DNA of 64,000 nucleotides from Candidatus Methylobacter favarea (GTDB lineage Bacteria; Pseudomonadota; Gammaproteobacteria; Methylococcales; Methylomonadaceae), in assembly GCF_902806695.1 (NCBI RefSeq), contig NZ_CADCXN010000113.1, positions 37,844 through 101,843 of the forward strand, given 5' to 3'. The notes under the pieces are model-generated. The model did not search any database and was not told the origin of the DNA. It was given only the letters and a program-made list of their open reading frames with translations. Position numbers and translations under genes: made by a program. How positions within the stretch are numbered: the stretch's first letter is position 1; each line of letters starts with the position of its first letter. This document shows positions 47,829 through 56,468 of this stretch, one piece after another.

Positions 47829-48554
47829 TTATATAATTGCCACTGGCTCAACTGAAAACGACATTTTGTACTGCATAAGCTGTAGCTCAGGCACCCTGGA
47901 TGCTCCGCGCTGCAATGCAGGGGATATTTCATTTGCAATAACGATTCCTCTGCATCGACCCATTTTTAGGTTACTGTCGACCCAACCCATGTAACAAACA
48001 ATTTGACCAAGGACTCTCTCCTTTCCACGAGAAACTTTCAATTCAATCACTACCGGTTTATTGTTCCTATCAATTGCCAATATGTCTATTCTTCCACCAT
48101 CGATTTGAAACTCTCGCCCACTAATTCCATCGCGATTATAAAGCTTTAAACCTGGCTCAATTTTATCCAGATTATTATTGCTAAGAAAATCCCTTAGATG
48201 ATTCTCCATTATTTTATCCATTATTTCAATAGCTTGGCCGCTTTGATCGTTTTGCTCATCTTCATCCGGATCGTCTTCCCCATTAACCAAAAAATCTTCG
48301 TAATCTTCCCTGATCTTTTCAATAAATTTAAGATTTTTTATTCCGCTCTCTTCACGTCCTTCTTGCCAATGTTTTTCAATGAACTCATCAAGAAGGTTAT
48401 TTTTTCGAAATAGATACGCAAGGTTCCCTCTTTTAACACTAGTCTTAATTGACCTATCCCATGTAATTGGCATTTTGTGAATTTTTGTTGCCTCAGCTTC
48501 AAGGTTTTTTTCTTTGGCGAATTTATACGCAGGTTTAACTGGAAATGTAAGCAT
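47829..48554 (-). CDS. NucS-like PD-(D/E)XK nuclease domain protein
   Basis: A 241-residue protein. The C-terminal half is a restriction-fold nuclease of the NucS/DUF91 type: GGRIDILAIDRNNKPVVIELKVSR gives the Asp and the ExK pair (about residues 152-173), and GQIVCYMGWVDSNL is the following signature. The N-terminal half is charged with an acidic stretch (DDPDEDEQND) and has no recognised domain. It lies between the broken caspase-like gene and the AAA ATPase gene on the same strand. NucS enzymes cut mismatched or branched DNA; the target here is unknown. Confidence 0.8.
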   Translation of the reverse strand: MLTFPVKPAYKFAKEKNLEAEATKIHKMPITWDRSIKTSVKRGNLAYLFRKNNLLDEFIEKHWQEGREESGIKNLKFIEKIREDYEDFLVNGEDDPDEDEQNDQSGQAIEIMDKIMENHLRDFLSNNNLDKIEPGLKLYNRDGISGREFQIDGGRIDILAIDRNNKPVVIELKVSRGKERVLGQIVCYMGWVDSNLKMGRCRGIVIANEISPALQRGASRVPELQLMQYKMSFSVEPVAII

Positions 48555-48718
48555 GTCTTTATTTTCCTTTGATAGTTGAATAATTAATTATCAGATAAAG
48601 TCTGTCCGATAAGTTGATAAGATTAAGGTAGGAGGGACGGGCGGGACTTGATCGACATTAAGCCCCGCCTTATCCTCTAAATCTAAATTTGCTTTTAATA
48701 AAGCGTAGTCAACTGCAA

Positions 48719-50929
48719 CTAGATTACAAAACCAATCTGCGATAACGTTTCGCCCTTGGCTTTACACTCCTGCTCCAGCACGGCAATTATCCTTTCCGGT
48801 TCCGGCGTTTTGCCCAGCACCGCTGCTTGCCGGCTGACCACGGCAAAGTCGCCGGGCGTGAGTTTGGTCAGGCGATGAAGCTGTTGTTTTAGCATAGCCA
48901 ACGCCTCCGAATTTACCGGCAGTCTGCCGCCCAGGCGTTGGCTTTCCTGCTGGAACAAGGCCCAGCGCTGCTCGGGCCTCAGGTAATCGAATTTCACCTT
49001 GAAATCGAAACGGCGCAAGGAAGCCGCATCCAGCTTGTCCATCAGGTTGGTGGTGCAGATGAAAATGCCGGAGAAGATTTCCATCTGGGTGAGCATTTCG
49101 TTGACCTGGGTAATTTCCCAGGAGTGACCGGCACGACTGCGCTCGCACAATAGGCTGTCGGCTTCGTCCAGCAACAGAATGCCGCCCTGTTTTTGCGCAT
49201 CGGCAAACAGGCGGGCAATGTTTTTTTCGCTGCCGCCCACATACTTGTCGAGCAGGTCGGAGGCGCGGTTGACATGCAACTGCACGCCGAGAGTTTCAGC
49301 GATATGCCGGGCTAAGGCGGTTTTGCCGGTGCCGGGGGCTCCGTAAAAACAGAAGCTGCCGCGCGGGTTTTGTTGAAGGCCGGTTAACAGCAGTTCCAAA
49401 TCCATATCGGTATTGGTAAAGGTTCGGTCGTATCGGGTCCAGGCCGGGGTTTTTGACAGGCTGCTTTTTTGCTTGAGCAAGCGCATGCTGGCTTCCAGCA
49501 CCCGCTCGGCAATCTGCTCGGTTTTAATGGTCGCCCGTTTTTGCGCGGCTTTAGCGATTGAACAGGCTTGTTCGATTTGCGCCGGTGTCAGCTGCGCTTG
49601 GCTGATCAGCTTTTCGCGCCAGACGTCATCCACCTTCAAGCCTTTGCTGTATTTATTCACGATACGCCGTCTAATCGAAGCAGGCATTTTGTCGATTTCG
49701 ACCGAGTAGCTAAATCGGCGCAAATAGGCTTTATCCATACCCTGGGTACGGTTGCTGATCCAGATCACCGGCACCGGATTATTTTCCAGCTGCTGATTGA
49801 TCCAGGCTTTATCGCCTTGTCCGCTGGATGGCTCATCATCTTCGTCATCGTCGAAAAAGAAGCTGTAACGGGGCGGAAAGACGTCTTCCGCCTCATCGAA
49901 CAGCAGCAGACTTGCTTGTCTTTTGCTCAGCATTTTCTGGCTGAGATTGCAGGCGGCAAAGCGGGCGCTGCCGCGCAAAACATTACCTTCCTGATCGGCG
50001 CATAATACTTCGTAAAGAGGAGTATTCAGGGTTTGCGCCAACAGCTTGGCAAACTGGGTTTTGCCGACGCCGGGAGGCCCGTAGATCAGTATATTGACGC
50101 CCCTCTGTTTTTCATCAAGCGCTGTGCGCAGGTAAGGCTGCAATACCTCCAGGTCATTTTGCAAATGGGCATAATCCTCAATGACCAGTTGGGTGCGGCC
50201 GGCGGGTTTAAAAAAATTAGCGCACAACGCTTCTGCACTGTCGTGTTCGCGTAGCAGAATGTCCAGCAAACCATCGTCAAGTATCAGTTTATTCTCCAGG
50301 TCGACCAGGCCGGGATGGATTTTTAACCAGCCCATTTGCAGCAATTGGCTGCCAGGTTGCAGGGCTTTCCGGATTTCCCTGGCAGGTCGGGTTGTCATCA
50401 AGCGCAAGTAATCGACGGTGGATGGCATGCTGCAGGTGACGCAATAATCAGTCACTGTATCCCGGAACACTTCCAGCAAGGGCATCAGCAAACGCAGCAC
50501 CAATATCTCGTTTTCGGCCATACTGAGTTTTAAGGCCGTGCTCAGCAAGCGTATATTTCCGAACAGCGCTTCCGACGCCGCTATACCTTCACTCAGCAGC
50601 TTGGTCAACTGGCGCCGCATGTATCTCAATAACGCTGGCCTGCTGGCTCTATCTATTAACGGCAAATTTTCGTAGCTGCTCAAATCATGGGGGTTAAACT
50701 CGTGATCGCCAAGACTATTAAATTCATCCAATCCGGTAATTCTGCCAAGATCATCATCAAAAAAATTGCGTATATGGCCTAGTTTCAAGCTTTTTTGTAA
50801 ACCCAAAGCAAGCCGCAACAGGTAAACAGCCGCCAGACGCTGATAGGCTGCATATTGATTGCGCTCTTCGCTGCTTTGCCGTGTGGTATGTACAAGGCGC
50901 ATAAAATCGGGGAGGTAGTTGTGAGTCAT
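48719..50929 (-). CDS. ATPase with two AAA+ modules
   Basis: A 736-residue protein. The N-terminal 270 residues are helical with no recognised domain. The first AAA+ module has Walker A GPPGVGKTQ (near residue 285) and Walker B LLLFDEAEDVF. The second has GAPGTGKTALAR (near 531), Walker B ILLLDEADSLL and an arginine-finger-like AASLRRFDFKVKF. The two modules place it among the large remodelling ATPases of defence or stress loci. No protease or nuclease domain is fused. A gap of about 165 bases separates it from the NucS-like gene. Confidence 0.82.
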   Translation of the reverse strand: MTHNYLPDFMRLVHTTRQSSEERNQYAAYQRLAAVYLLRLALGLQKSLKLGHIRNFFDDDLGRITGLDEFNSLGDHEFNPHDLSSYENLPLIDRASRPALLRYMRRQLTKLLSEGIAASEALFGNIRLLSTALKLSMAENEILVLRLLMPLLEVFRDTVTDYCVTCSMPSTVDYLRLMTTRPAREIRKALQPGSQLLQMGWLKIHPGLVDLENKLILDDGLLDILLREHDSAEALCANFFKPAGRTQLVIEDYAHLQNDLEVLQPYLRTALDEKQRGVNILIYGPPGVGKTQFAKLLAQTLNTPLYEVLCADQEGNVLRGSARFAACNLSQKMLSKRQASLLLFDEAEDVFPPRYSFFFDDDEDDEPSSGQGDKAWINQQLENNPVPVIWISNRTQGMDKAYLRRFSYSVEIDKMPASIRRRIVNKYSKGLKVDDVWREKLISQAQLTPAQIEQACSIAKAAQKRATIKTEQIAERVLEASMRLLKQKSSLSKTPAWTRYDRTFTNTDMDLELLLTGLQQNPRGSFCFYGAPGTGKTALARHIAETLGVQLHVNRASDLLDKYVGGSEKNIARLFADAQKQGGILLLDEADSLLCERSRAGHSWEITQVNEMLTQMEIFSGIFICTTNLMDKLDAASLRRFDFKVKFDYLRPEQRWALFQQESQRLGGRLPVNSEALAMLKQQLHRLTKLTPGDFAVVSRQAAVLGKTPEPERIIAVLEQECKAKGETLSQIGFVI

Positions 50930-51446
50930 GACTGATTCCGGAATGATTGTGGTTGATGACAGAAATCAGTATATAGAGACAAGCGACATTTCTGGTCGCT
51001 ACTAGGAGAAACTAGAACAATTTTATCTATATTTTTAAGTGTTGTTTTTTCCTCAAAAGGGTTGCTGGCAGAATTGATTTTTACCGATCATAACGCAATT
51101 TGATCTGACACACAGGGGTTACTCTAAAATCGACAAGCCTCATCAAGTAGTTTCAGAAGGTCAGCATTAGAATAATAGTGAGGATTGGAAGCTCTGCTTT
51201 ACGGGCATCGGACGCCCCGTATCCGCGGAAAGCTGAATATTCTGCCTTTCGTAATGCCCAAACCGGACTATGGAAAGGATGCAACCCCTGTCTGTTGGGC
51301 AGCGCAAGGGTATGGGGTAGGCAAGGCTTTTAAACGTTGCTGTTTATATCTCAAGCCAAACCTACCCCGCTTGAATTGGCATGCGAGGTCAGAGCTACGC
51401 GCAAGGCGCCGCACATAATTTAGCAATCACCGTTGGCATTCCCTTT
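50930..51446. other. intergenic region, no supportable gene
   Basis: A plus-strand frame at 51185-51418 has no protein-like pattern and no family match. Otherwise only non-coding sequence is seen. Confidence 0.4.
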
Positions 51447-52106
51447 TCAACGAGGCTGCTTTACCAGGCGCAGATAAGGCTTAAGCGTTTTCCAGCCTTC
51501 CGGATATATTCCTTTGGCCTCCTCATCGGTTACCGAGGGCACGATGATGACGTCCTCGCCTTCTTTCCAGTTGACCGGCGTTGCGACCTTGTGTTTGGCA
51601 GTTAACTGCATTGAATCCAGCACCCGCAGGATTTCATCAAAGTTGCGGCCTGTGGTCATCGGATAGGTAAGCATCAGCTTGATTTTTTTGTCCGGGCCGA
51701 TAATAAACACAGAACGCACGGTTGCATTAGTGGCCGCTGTTCGGCCATCCGAGGTGCCGGCTTCTTCAGCGGGCAGCATGTTGTACAGCTTTGCTACGGC
51801 CAAGTCGCTATCGCCAATTATGGGATAGTTAACCGCACACCCTTGTGTTTCTTCAATATCCTTGGCCCATTTTGAGTGATTGTCGACCGGGTCTACGCTT
51901 AAGCCGATAATTTTGCAGTTTCGTTTTTTAAATTCAGGCTCCAGTTTTGCCATGTAGCCCAATTCTGTTGTGCATACCGGCGTAAAGTCTTTGGGGTGGG
52001 AAAACAGTATCGCCCAGCCATCGCCGATCCACTCATGAAAATTTATTACGCCTTGAGTTGTATTGGCCGTGAAATTTGGTGCTTCGTCATTGATTCGGAG
52101 TGCCAT
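51447..52106 (-). CDS. 1-Cys peroxiredoxin (Prx6 type)
   Basis: A 219-residue thiol peroxidase. The peroxidatic Cys45 lies in SHPKDFTPVCTTELG; VDPVDNHSKWAKDIEE and the long C-terminal arm (FDEILRVLDSMQLTAKHKVATPVNW) identify the Prx6/AhpC-like long form. No conserved resolving Cys of the 2-Cys type is evident. The frame runs 24 residues further upstream, but AGGAGAA sits before ATG 52104-52106 and the natural start is MALRINDEAPNF. It would reduce hydrogen peroxide and lipid hydroperoxides. Confidence 0.93.
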   Translation of the reverse strand: MALRINDEAPNFTANTTQGVINFHEWIGDGWAILFSHPKDFTPVCTTELGYMAKLEPEFKKRNCKIIGLSVDPVDNHSKWAKDIEETQGCAVNYPIIGDSDLAVAKLYNMLPAEEAGTSDGRTAATNATVRSVFIIGPDKKIKLMLTYPMTTGRNFDEILRVLDSMQLTAKHKVATPVNWKEGEDVIIVPSVTDEEAKGIYPEGWKTLKPYLRLVKQPR

Positions 52107-52483
52107 GTTGATTCTCCTGTAATATTTATAAATTTCGATTGTAATAAAGAGGTGTCGCTGGAATGTTATTGCCAACATCCTGCTACCCAGGCCGCCTATG
52201 AAAAACCGAAAATAACAGCTTCATGTCAGCCCACCGTTTCAAATCCTATTAGACGACAATTTCAATTTTCCATCCAGAAAAAAATTAAGAACGCAAAAAA
52301 ATATTTAAGCGCTTTTGCTAGAATTTTGCACGTTTTGCAGCCGAGTTTATGTGCTCACGCTCAATCGCCGGGAGCACAGATTGAGGAATGCCGGTAAATG
52401 TAGCCAGCTTATCCCAAGGAAATAACAGGTCGGCACGGTCCGGATGAGGTATTTTTCGATTATTAATTGATTTTGCTCAAGAA
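52107..52483. other. intergenic region, no gene seen
   Basis: About 380 bases between two minus-strand genes; likely carries the peroxiredoxin promoter. No repeat or RNA feature is evident. Confidence 0.4.
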
Positions 52484-53407
52484 TTAACCCACCAGATCGG
52501 GTATGAGCGATACAATCCCGCGTTTAACGGCCGCCGCAGCCGTTTGCAGGCTTTGCAGCTCATCGGCATTCATTTCAGGATGCAAATGACGAATAATGCC
52601 GCTTCGGCCTACCACTACGGGAATACTGAAGCAGTTGTCCCGAATACCCATCCAGTCATCGAACCGGGTCGCCAGCGGCATGGTGCGGTATTCGTCGAAA
52701 ATCACGGCTTCAATGACCATGCTCGCGGCTGTGGCGATAGCATGATTGGTATAGCCCTTGAGCCGGTAAACCTCAAATCCGGCTTCGATAACCTGAGTGA
52801 ATAGCTCCCGGTGACGGGGCGTATCGCGAATAAGTTCTCCGCCCGCTTCGGCGCTGCTCAGTATTGGAAGCTGGTTGGGACCGTGCTCGCCGAGAATGTA
52901 AGTGCGCAAATCATCCGGATGAATATGTTCTTCATGCGACAGCAAGGCGCGAAACCGGGCGGAATCGACCAAGGTTCCGACACCCATTACCCGAGACGGT
53001 AAGAAGCCGGATAATTTGGCGGCGGCATAAGTCATTACATCCACGGGATTGGTAACAATAACCAGAATGGCATTCGGGTTGCTGGCGGCCAGCATGGGAA
53101 TCAATTCCCTGAACATGGCTATATTTTTATCGCCCAATTGCAGACGCGAGGTAAAAATCTGACCTTCGGTAGCAACCGATGCCGTAATCACAATAATATC
53201 GGCATCGCTTACTTGCTGATTGGCGCAGGCTTCGATGCGCATGGGCCGCGAGCAAAAAGACATGGTGTGTTGCAGATCCAGGGCGTCACCCCTGGCTTTT
53301 TCCAGGCTGCGGCCGGCGATAATAAGATGGCCGCAAGACTGTTTGAGAACGAGGGCGTAAGCAATACTGGAGCCCACGCGCCCGGTTCCGATAATGGCAA
53401 TTTTCAT
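52484..53407 (-). CDS. lactate/malate dehydrogenase family protein, atypical
   Basis: A 307-residue NAD-dependent 2-hydroxyacid dehydrogenase. It keeps the nucleotide loop GTGRVGSSIA (residues about 7-16), VTNPVDVMTYAA, the LVDSARFR segment with catalytic Asp and Arg, and the GEHG active-site His. The substrate loop (ASVATEGQIFTSRLQL) is about two residues longer than usual and lacks the Gln of lactate or the Arg of malate dehydrogenases at the expected position. Its substrate may therefore be neither. No operon partner is clear. Confidence 0.8.
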   Translation of the reverse strand: MKIAIIGTGRVGSSIAYALVLKQSCGHLIIAGRSLEKARGDALDLQHTMSFCSRPMRIEACANQQVSDADIIVITASVATEGQIFTSRLQLGDKNIAMFRELIPMLAASNPNAILVIVTNPVDVMTYAAAKLSGFLPSRVMGVGTLVDSARFRALLSHEEHIHPDDLRTYILGEHGPNQLPILSSAEAGGELIRDTPRHRELFTQVIEAGFEVYRLKGYTNHAIATAASMVIEAVIFDEYRTMPLATRFDDWMGIRDNCFSIPVVVGRSGIIRHLHPEMNADELQSLQTAAAAVKRGIVSLIPDLVG

Positions 53408-53749
53408 AAATGAATAACCGTGTCAGTTTTATTTTGGGATACATGAAAATACACGTTATTTAACCCGGTATTGATAACATGTCCTGAAGTTAAATGTATG
53501 ATGTCTTTTGGATCCTGGAAAGATAAAACAGGCGATCAAGCCAGACCTCATCGATAAAAAGGCCTGTTCATGCCTTCCCAGGCTTACCCGAGCTGTTCAG
53601 AAATCTTTTGAGCCTGTGGTGCATCAAGTCTTTTCAGATCGAGCTTTTCGAAGATCCCGAGGATACGATAATAACTCGTTCCTTATTCAAGGCGGCTAAT
53701 AACTGGAAGCCGGCCTGAACCTTTAGGGGACAGCGCTTTTATGGCGCGG
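53408..53749. other. intergenic region, no gene seen
   Basis: About 340 bases between the end of the XRE-ImmA gene and the dehydrogenase start. No convincing frame or repeat. Confidence 0.4.
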
Positions 53750-54868
53750 CTATTTGACCACATGCAGATGGACAGGCTTGCTGCGGTTAAGACTGATAAG
53801 CGGCTGTGTGCTGCTGACCGCGCTCAGCATCAGGCCGAAGGTCACCTGTTCAATCTCGGCCGGATCTACCTGCAACTCCCTGGCAACGTCATGTTTGCTG
53901 AGGCCGTCCTCGCGAAGTGCTGAAAATACCTTGGCCAGCACCTGCGACATTTCGTGAGGAGCGCTTTCAGGCTCCCTGCTCCGGTAGCCGGCCTCGGAAA
54001 GCTGAATACACAGCGTGCGATACATCCAGTCGGTAGTCAGACCCAGGGCATGCAGCCGGTAATTAAGGGCCGCTACCGAAACGGTCCAATAGCTTTTATG
54101 CGCAATCAGGTGGGGCAGAGTCGGCAGTTTCGGCGCATGAGCGAGAATGCTGCGCCTTGGCATCAGAAAGGCCGAGGCGAATGCATTGGCTTCGCGCTCG
54201 ATATGTTGTCCTTGCGGTTCGCCATGGCGGTGAAGCACCAGATGCCCCAGTTCGTGGGCGGCATCAAACCGGCAGTGTTCAGCCGATTTTAGCGTGTTCA
54301 GGAATACCAAAGGCTTGCCGCCCTGCCACAGCGAAAAGGCATCCACTTCTTTAGCCTCAATCGCCAGCGAAAACACCCGGACGCCTCTGGATTCGAGCAA
54401 ATAGATCATGTTCTTGACCGGCAGCTCGCCCATGCGCCAATGATAACGCAGGGCTTCGGCAGCCGCTTCCGGACTCCGCTCCGATCCTGAGCCTGAACAT
54501 TCCTGTTCACGGCCAAGATCAGGCAGATCCGGCTGGGGCAAATCAAAACGCTGTTCAATCCATTCATTCAGCATCAGCGCGATATTGCCAACAGCAAGCG
54601 CCATATTCCGCTGCTTTGCTGTCATTTTGCCAAGGGCCCTGAAACTGGCGCTGTCGGGCGACAACTCCTCGATATCATCACCTGAAAAAAAGCCGGCCGG
54701 AAAGTTAAGCGCTGCGGCGATGCGGTTCAGGGTCTGCCGGTCCGGGGCCTGGACGCCTTTTTCATAAGCGGCAACCGATTTTTCGCTCACTGCTATTATT
54801 TGGGCCAGCGCTTTCCTGGTAAAGCCGCGCCGCTTCCGGGCCAGGGCAAAACGTGTGGCGTTGAACAT
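53750..54868 (-). CDS. XRE regulator fused to ImmA/IrrE metallopeptidase
   Basis: A 372-residue protein. The N-terminal helix-turn-helix spans about residues 8-60 (RKRRGFTRKALAQIIAVSEKSVAAYEKGV). The ImmA/IrrE-type domain has the zinc motif AAHELGHLVLHRHGE (His-Glu-x-x-His near residue 203) and an EREANAFASAFLMP metal-ligand helix. Members of this class often cleave or sense repressors in mobile-element or stress control. A conserved partner lies immediately upstream: the two genes are 6 bases apart, so this is a two-gene operon. Confidence 0.87.
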   Translation of the reverse strand: MFNATRFALARKRRGFTRKALAQIIAVSEKSVAAYEKGVQAPDRQTLNRIAAALNFPAGFFSGDDIEELSPDSASFRALGKMTAKQRNMALAVGNIALMLNEWIEQRFDLPQPDLPDLGREQECSGSGSERSPEAAAEALRYHWRMGELPVKNMIYLLESRGVRVFSLAIEAKEVDAFSLWQGGKPLVFLNTLKSAEHCRFDAAHELGHLVLHRHGEPQGQHIEREANAFASAFLMPRRSILAHAPKLPTLPHLIAHKSYWTVSVAALNYRLHALGLTTDWMYRTLCIQLSEAGYRSREPESAPHEMSQVLAKVFSALREDGLSKHDVARELQVDPAEIEQVTFGLMLSAVSSTQPLISLNRSKPVHLHVVK

Positions 54869-54874
54869 GAGGAC

Positions 54875-55507
54875 TTACCGGACTTTGCGTTGGATCGGAA
54901 TATCAATTTCCGGATTTTGAGAGATGCGCACTTCGAAGGGTTTGTCACCCCGATACAAGGGCCGCAATAAGATGCGCTCCTTCCAGCCTCTTATCTTGCC
55001 CTCTTCACTGACCACGGACGGCAAAGACAGCTCGCAGCGAATTTCTTCTGCGGTAATGCGGTAAAGCAGAATCCAGGTGGAAAGATTTTTTATTCCGCGG
55101 CAAGGCAGCGGGATTAACTCTTCAAACATATCAAGCTGATGGTTATTGATGATCGCTTCGATGGTATTCCTGCCTTTTGGACATTTATTCGACGGCAGGG
55201 CCTGGGCAAGGCCGGTGCCCTCATCGCCGGTCACTACTTGTATGGCTATTTCATGGGTGGCGTTAATAGTGAGCTCGTAGTTGCCCAGGTCCGATTTCTG
55301 CCAGCCCTCGGGCTTCAATAGCTCGCGGAGAGAAGCGACTGTTTCCGCCCAGGTTGACGTGCCATGGAAAATACGCGGATGATTTGCCGTCAGCCGGGCC
55401 CGGGCCAGATAACCCTGCGTCATTGCTTCCTGCAGCAGACTTTCCTTTAGTCCGAGTAGAGCAAGACGTTGATTAACGGCCAGGGCTTCAGCATAAACGG
55501 CAGACAT
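54875..55507 (-). CDS. hypothetical protein encoded with XRE-ImmA
   Basis: A 210-residue soluble protein. Motifs visible are LTANHPRIFHGTSTWAETVASLRE, GLAQALPSNKCPKGRNT and LSTWILLYRITAEEIRCELSLP. No domain is recognised. The 6-base gap to the downstream XRE-ImmA gene suggests that the pair acts together, perhaps as a toxin-antitoxin or regulator-substrate module. The start has only a modest ribosome-binding signal (GGAACTGTAATA). Confidence 0.6.
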   Translation of the reverse strand: MSAVYAEALAVNQRLALLGLKESLLQEAMTQGYLARARLTANHPRIFHGTSTWAETVASLRELLKPEGWQKSDLGNYELTINATHEIAIQVVTGDEGTGLAQALPSNKCPKGRNTIEAIINNHQLDMFEELIPLPCRGIKNLSTWILLYRITAEEIRCELSLPSVVSEEGKIRGWKERILLRPLYRGDKPFEVRISQNPEIDIPIQRKVR

Positions 55508-56283
55508 TATTACAGTTCCTTGCAGTGGCGGATATATTAAACTTCCCCGTTTTATAGCATAAGTGGAGTTAAAAAGACAGCTGCAGCTTGGCTCTGTAAT
55601 TATATATTTTGAACAGCGCCTTTTGATTAAGTATGCCCATTGTTTAGCAGCTTCATGCCTGCTTAAGTCTGCTTTCCCTCAAGACAATCTCAGCAGACTT
55701 GACCTTCCGGCAGCGGCTAAATCCGGCTGGCGATAGTCTGCAATAGCCTTGTTGAGCAGCCGCATATTTTTATATTTTTCCAAAGCCGGCAGCGTAAATG
55801 CCTGGGCTTGTGCGGCCCCGCGTTCTTTTCAACCAGAGTTTTCACCGGCGCCTCATCACTTCAATCGACCCTATCCTGTGCCTTTTAATCAGGGCGCCGC
55901 GCCTGGCTCATGGAGTAACAGGCTTTTTATTCTTCAGGATAAAGCCGACTTTCTTGACCCCCCATCTCCCTATAATAGACGCGTGCTCAATTACTTTCTT
56001 CTTCCAGCAACTGAAAAATAGTCAATTAAGTTAGCTGGCGTACATAACTTAAAAGAACTTTCCACTATAAGAAGTTAAAAAATAATTATTGCCTGCAATA
56101 CCCCGAACTTGGCCTGAGAATCATAAGAGTTGATTTAAAGAGCAAGTCGTGATTTCAGGCGTCATTTTTCATTTTTTGGCTCACTTCTGGCCTGGCAAGC
56201 CCATCATCGCCCAGGATATGCCTCGGCGGCTTTGCAATCAGGATATCTGCTTTTAATTACCGGGAATTTTTTGGGAGGCTAAT
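55508..56283. other. 776-base intergenic region, no gene seen
   Basis: Frames on the plus strand at 55749-56034 look random. The stretch contains the expected promoters for both divergent transcription units and a GGGAGG ribosome site next to 56284. No structured RNA that I can support. Confidence 0.4.
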
Positions 56284-56468
56284 ATGTCATCAACAGCAAG
56301 CAATGCCGTCATCAGGGACATGAAACTTATTGTGCTCAGCCGGGCTGCCGCTGCAAAGTGCAGTCTGGCAATGAATACTGCAGCGTTGATGGCGAGGAGC
56401 AGGTGGACGGCGACATATGCTTCTGTGGACATTCAGACTGCCAACTCGAGCAAGAGGAGTCGTCATGA
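56284..56468 (+). pseudogene. metallothionein-like gene, apparently frameshifted
   Basis: A good GGGAGG site precedes ATG 56284, but the frame from that ATG is not metallothionein-like. In the frame reading 56286-56468 the sequence is Cys-rich: CAQPGCRCKV, then NEYCSVDGEEQ, then ICFCGHSDCQ. This follows the bacterial SmtA/BmtA pattern with its CxCGHxxC end. That frame has no start codon after the previous stop, so an indel between about 56287 and 56315 is likely. One of the usual paired Cys residues is Gly. The product would bind zinc or copper. Confidence 0.55.

Noticed and set aside
51185..51418. 77-codon frame in an intergenic stretch
   Set aside because: No motif, no supporting start context, low-quality protein composition.
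55749..56034. Overlapping plus-strand frames of 78-90 codons
   Set aside because: No family-like pattern; two frames compete over the same bases.
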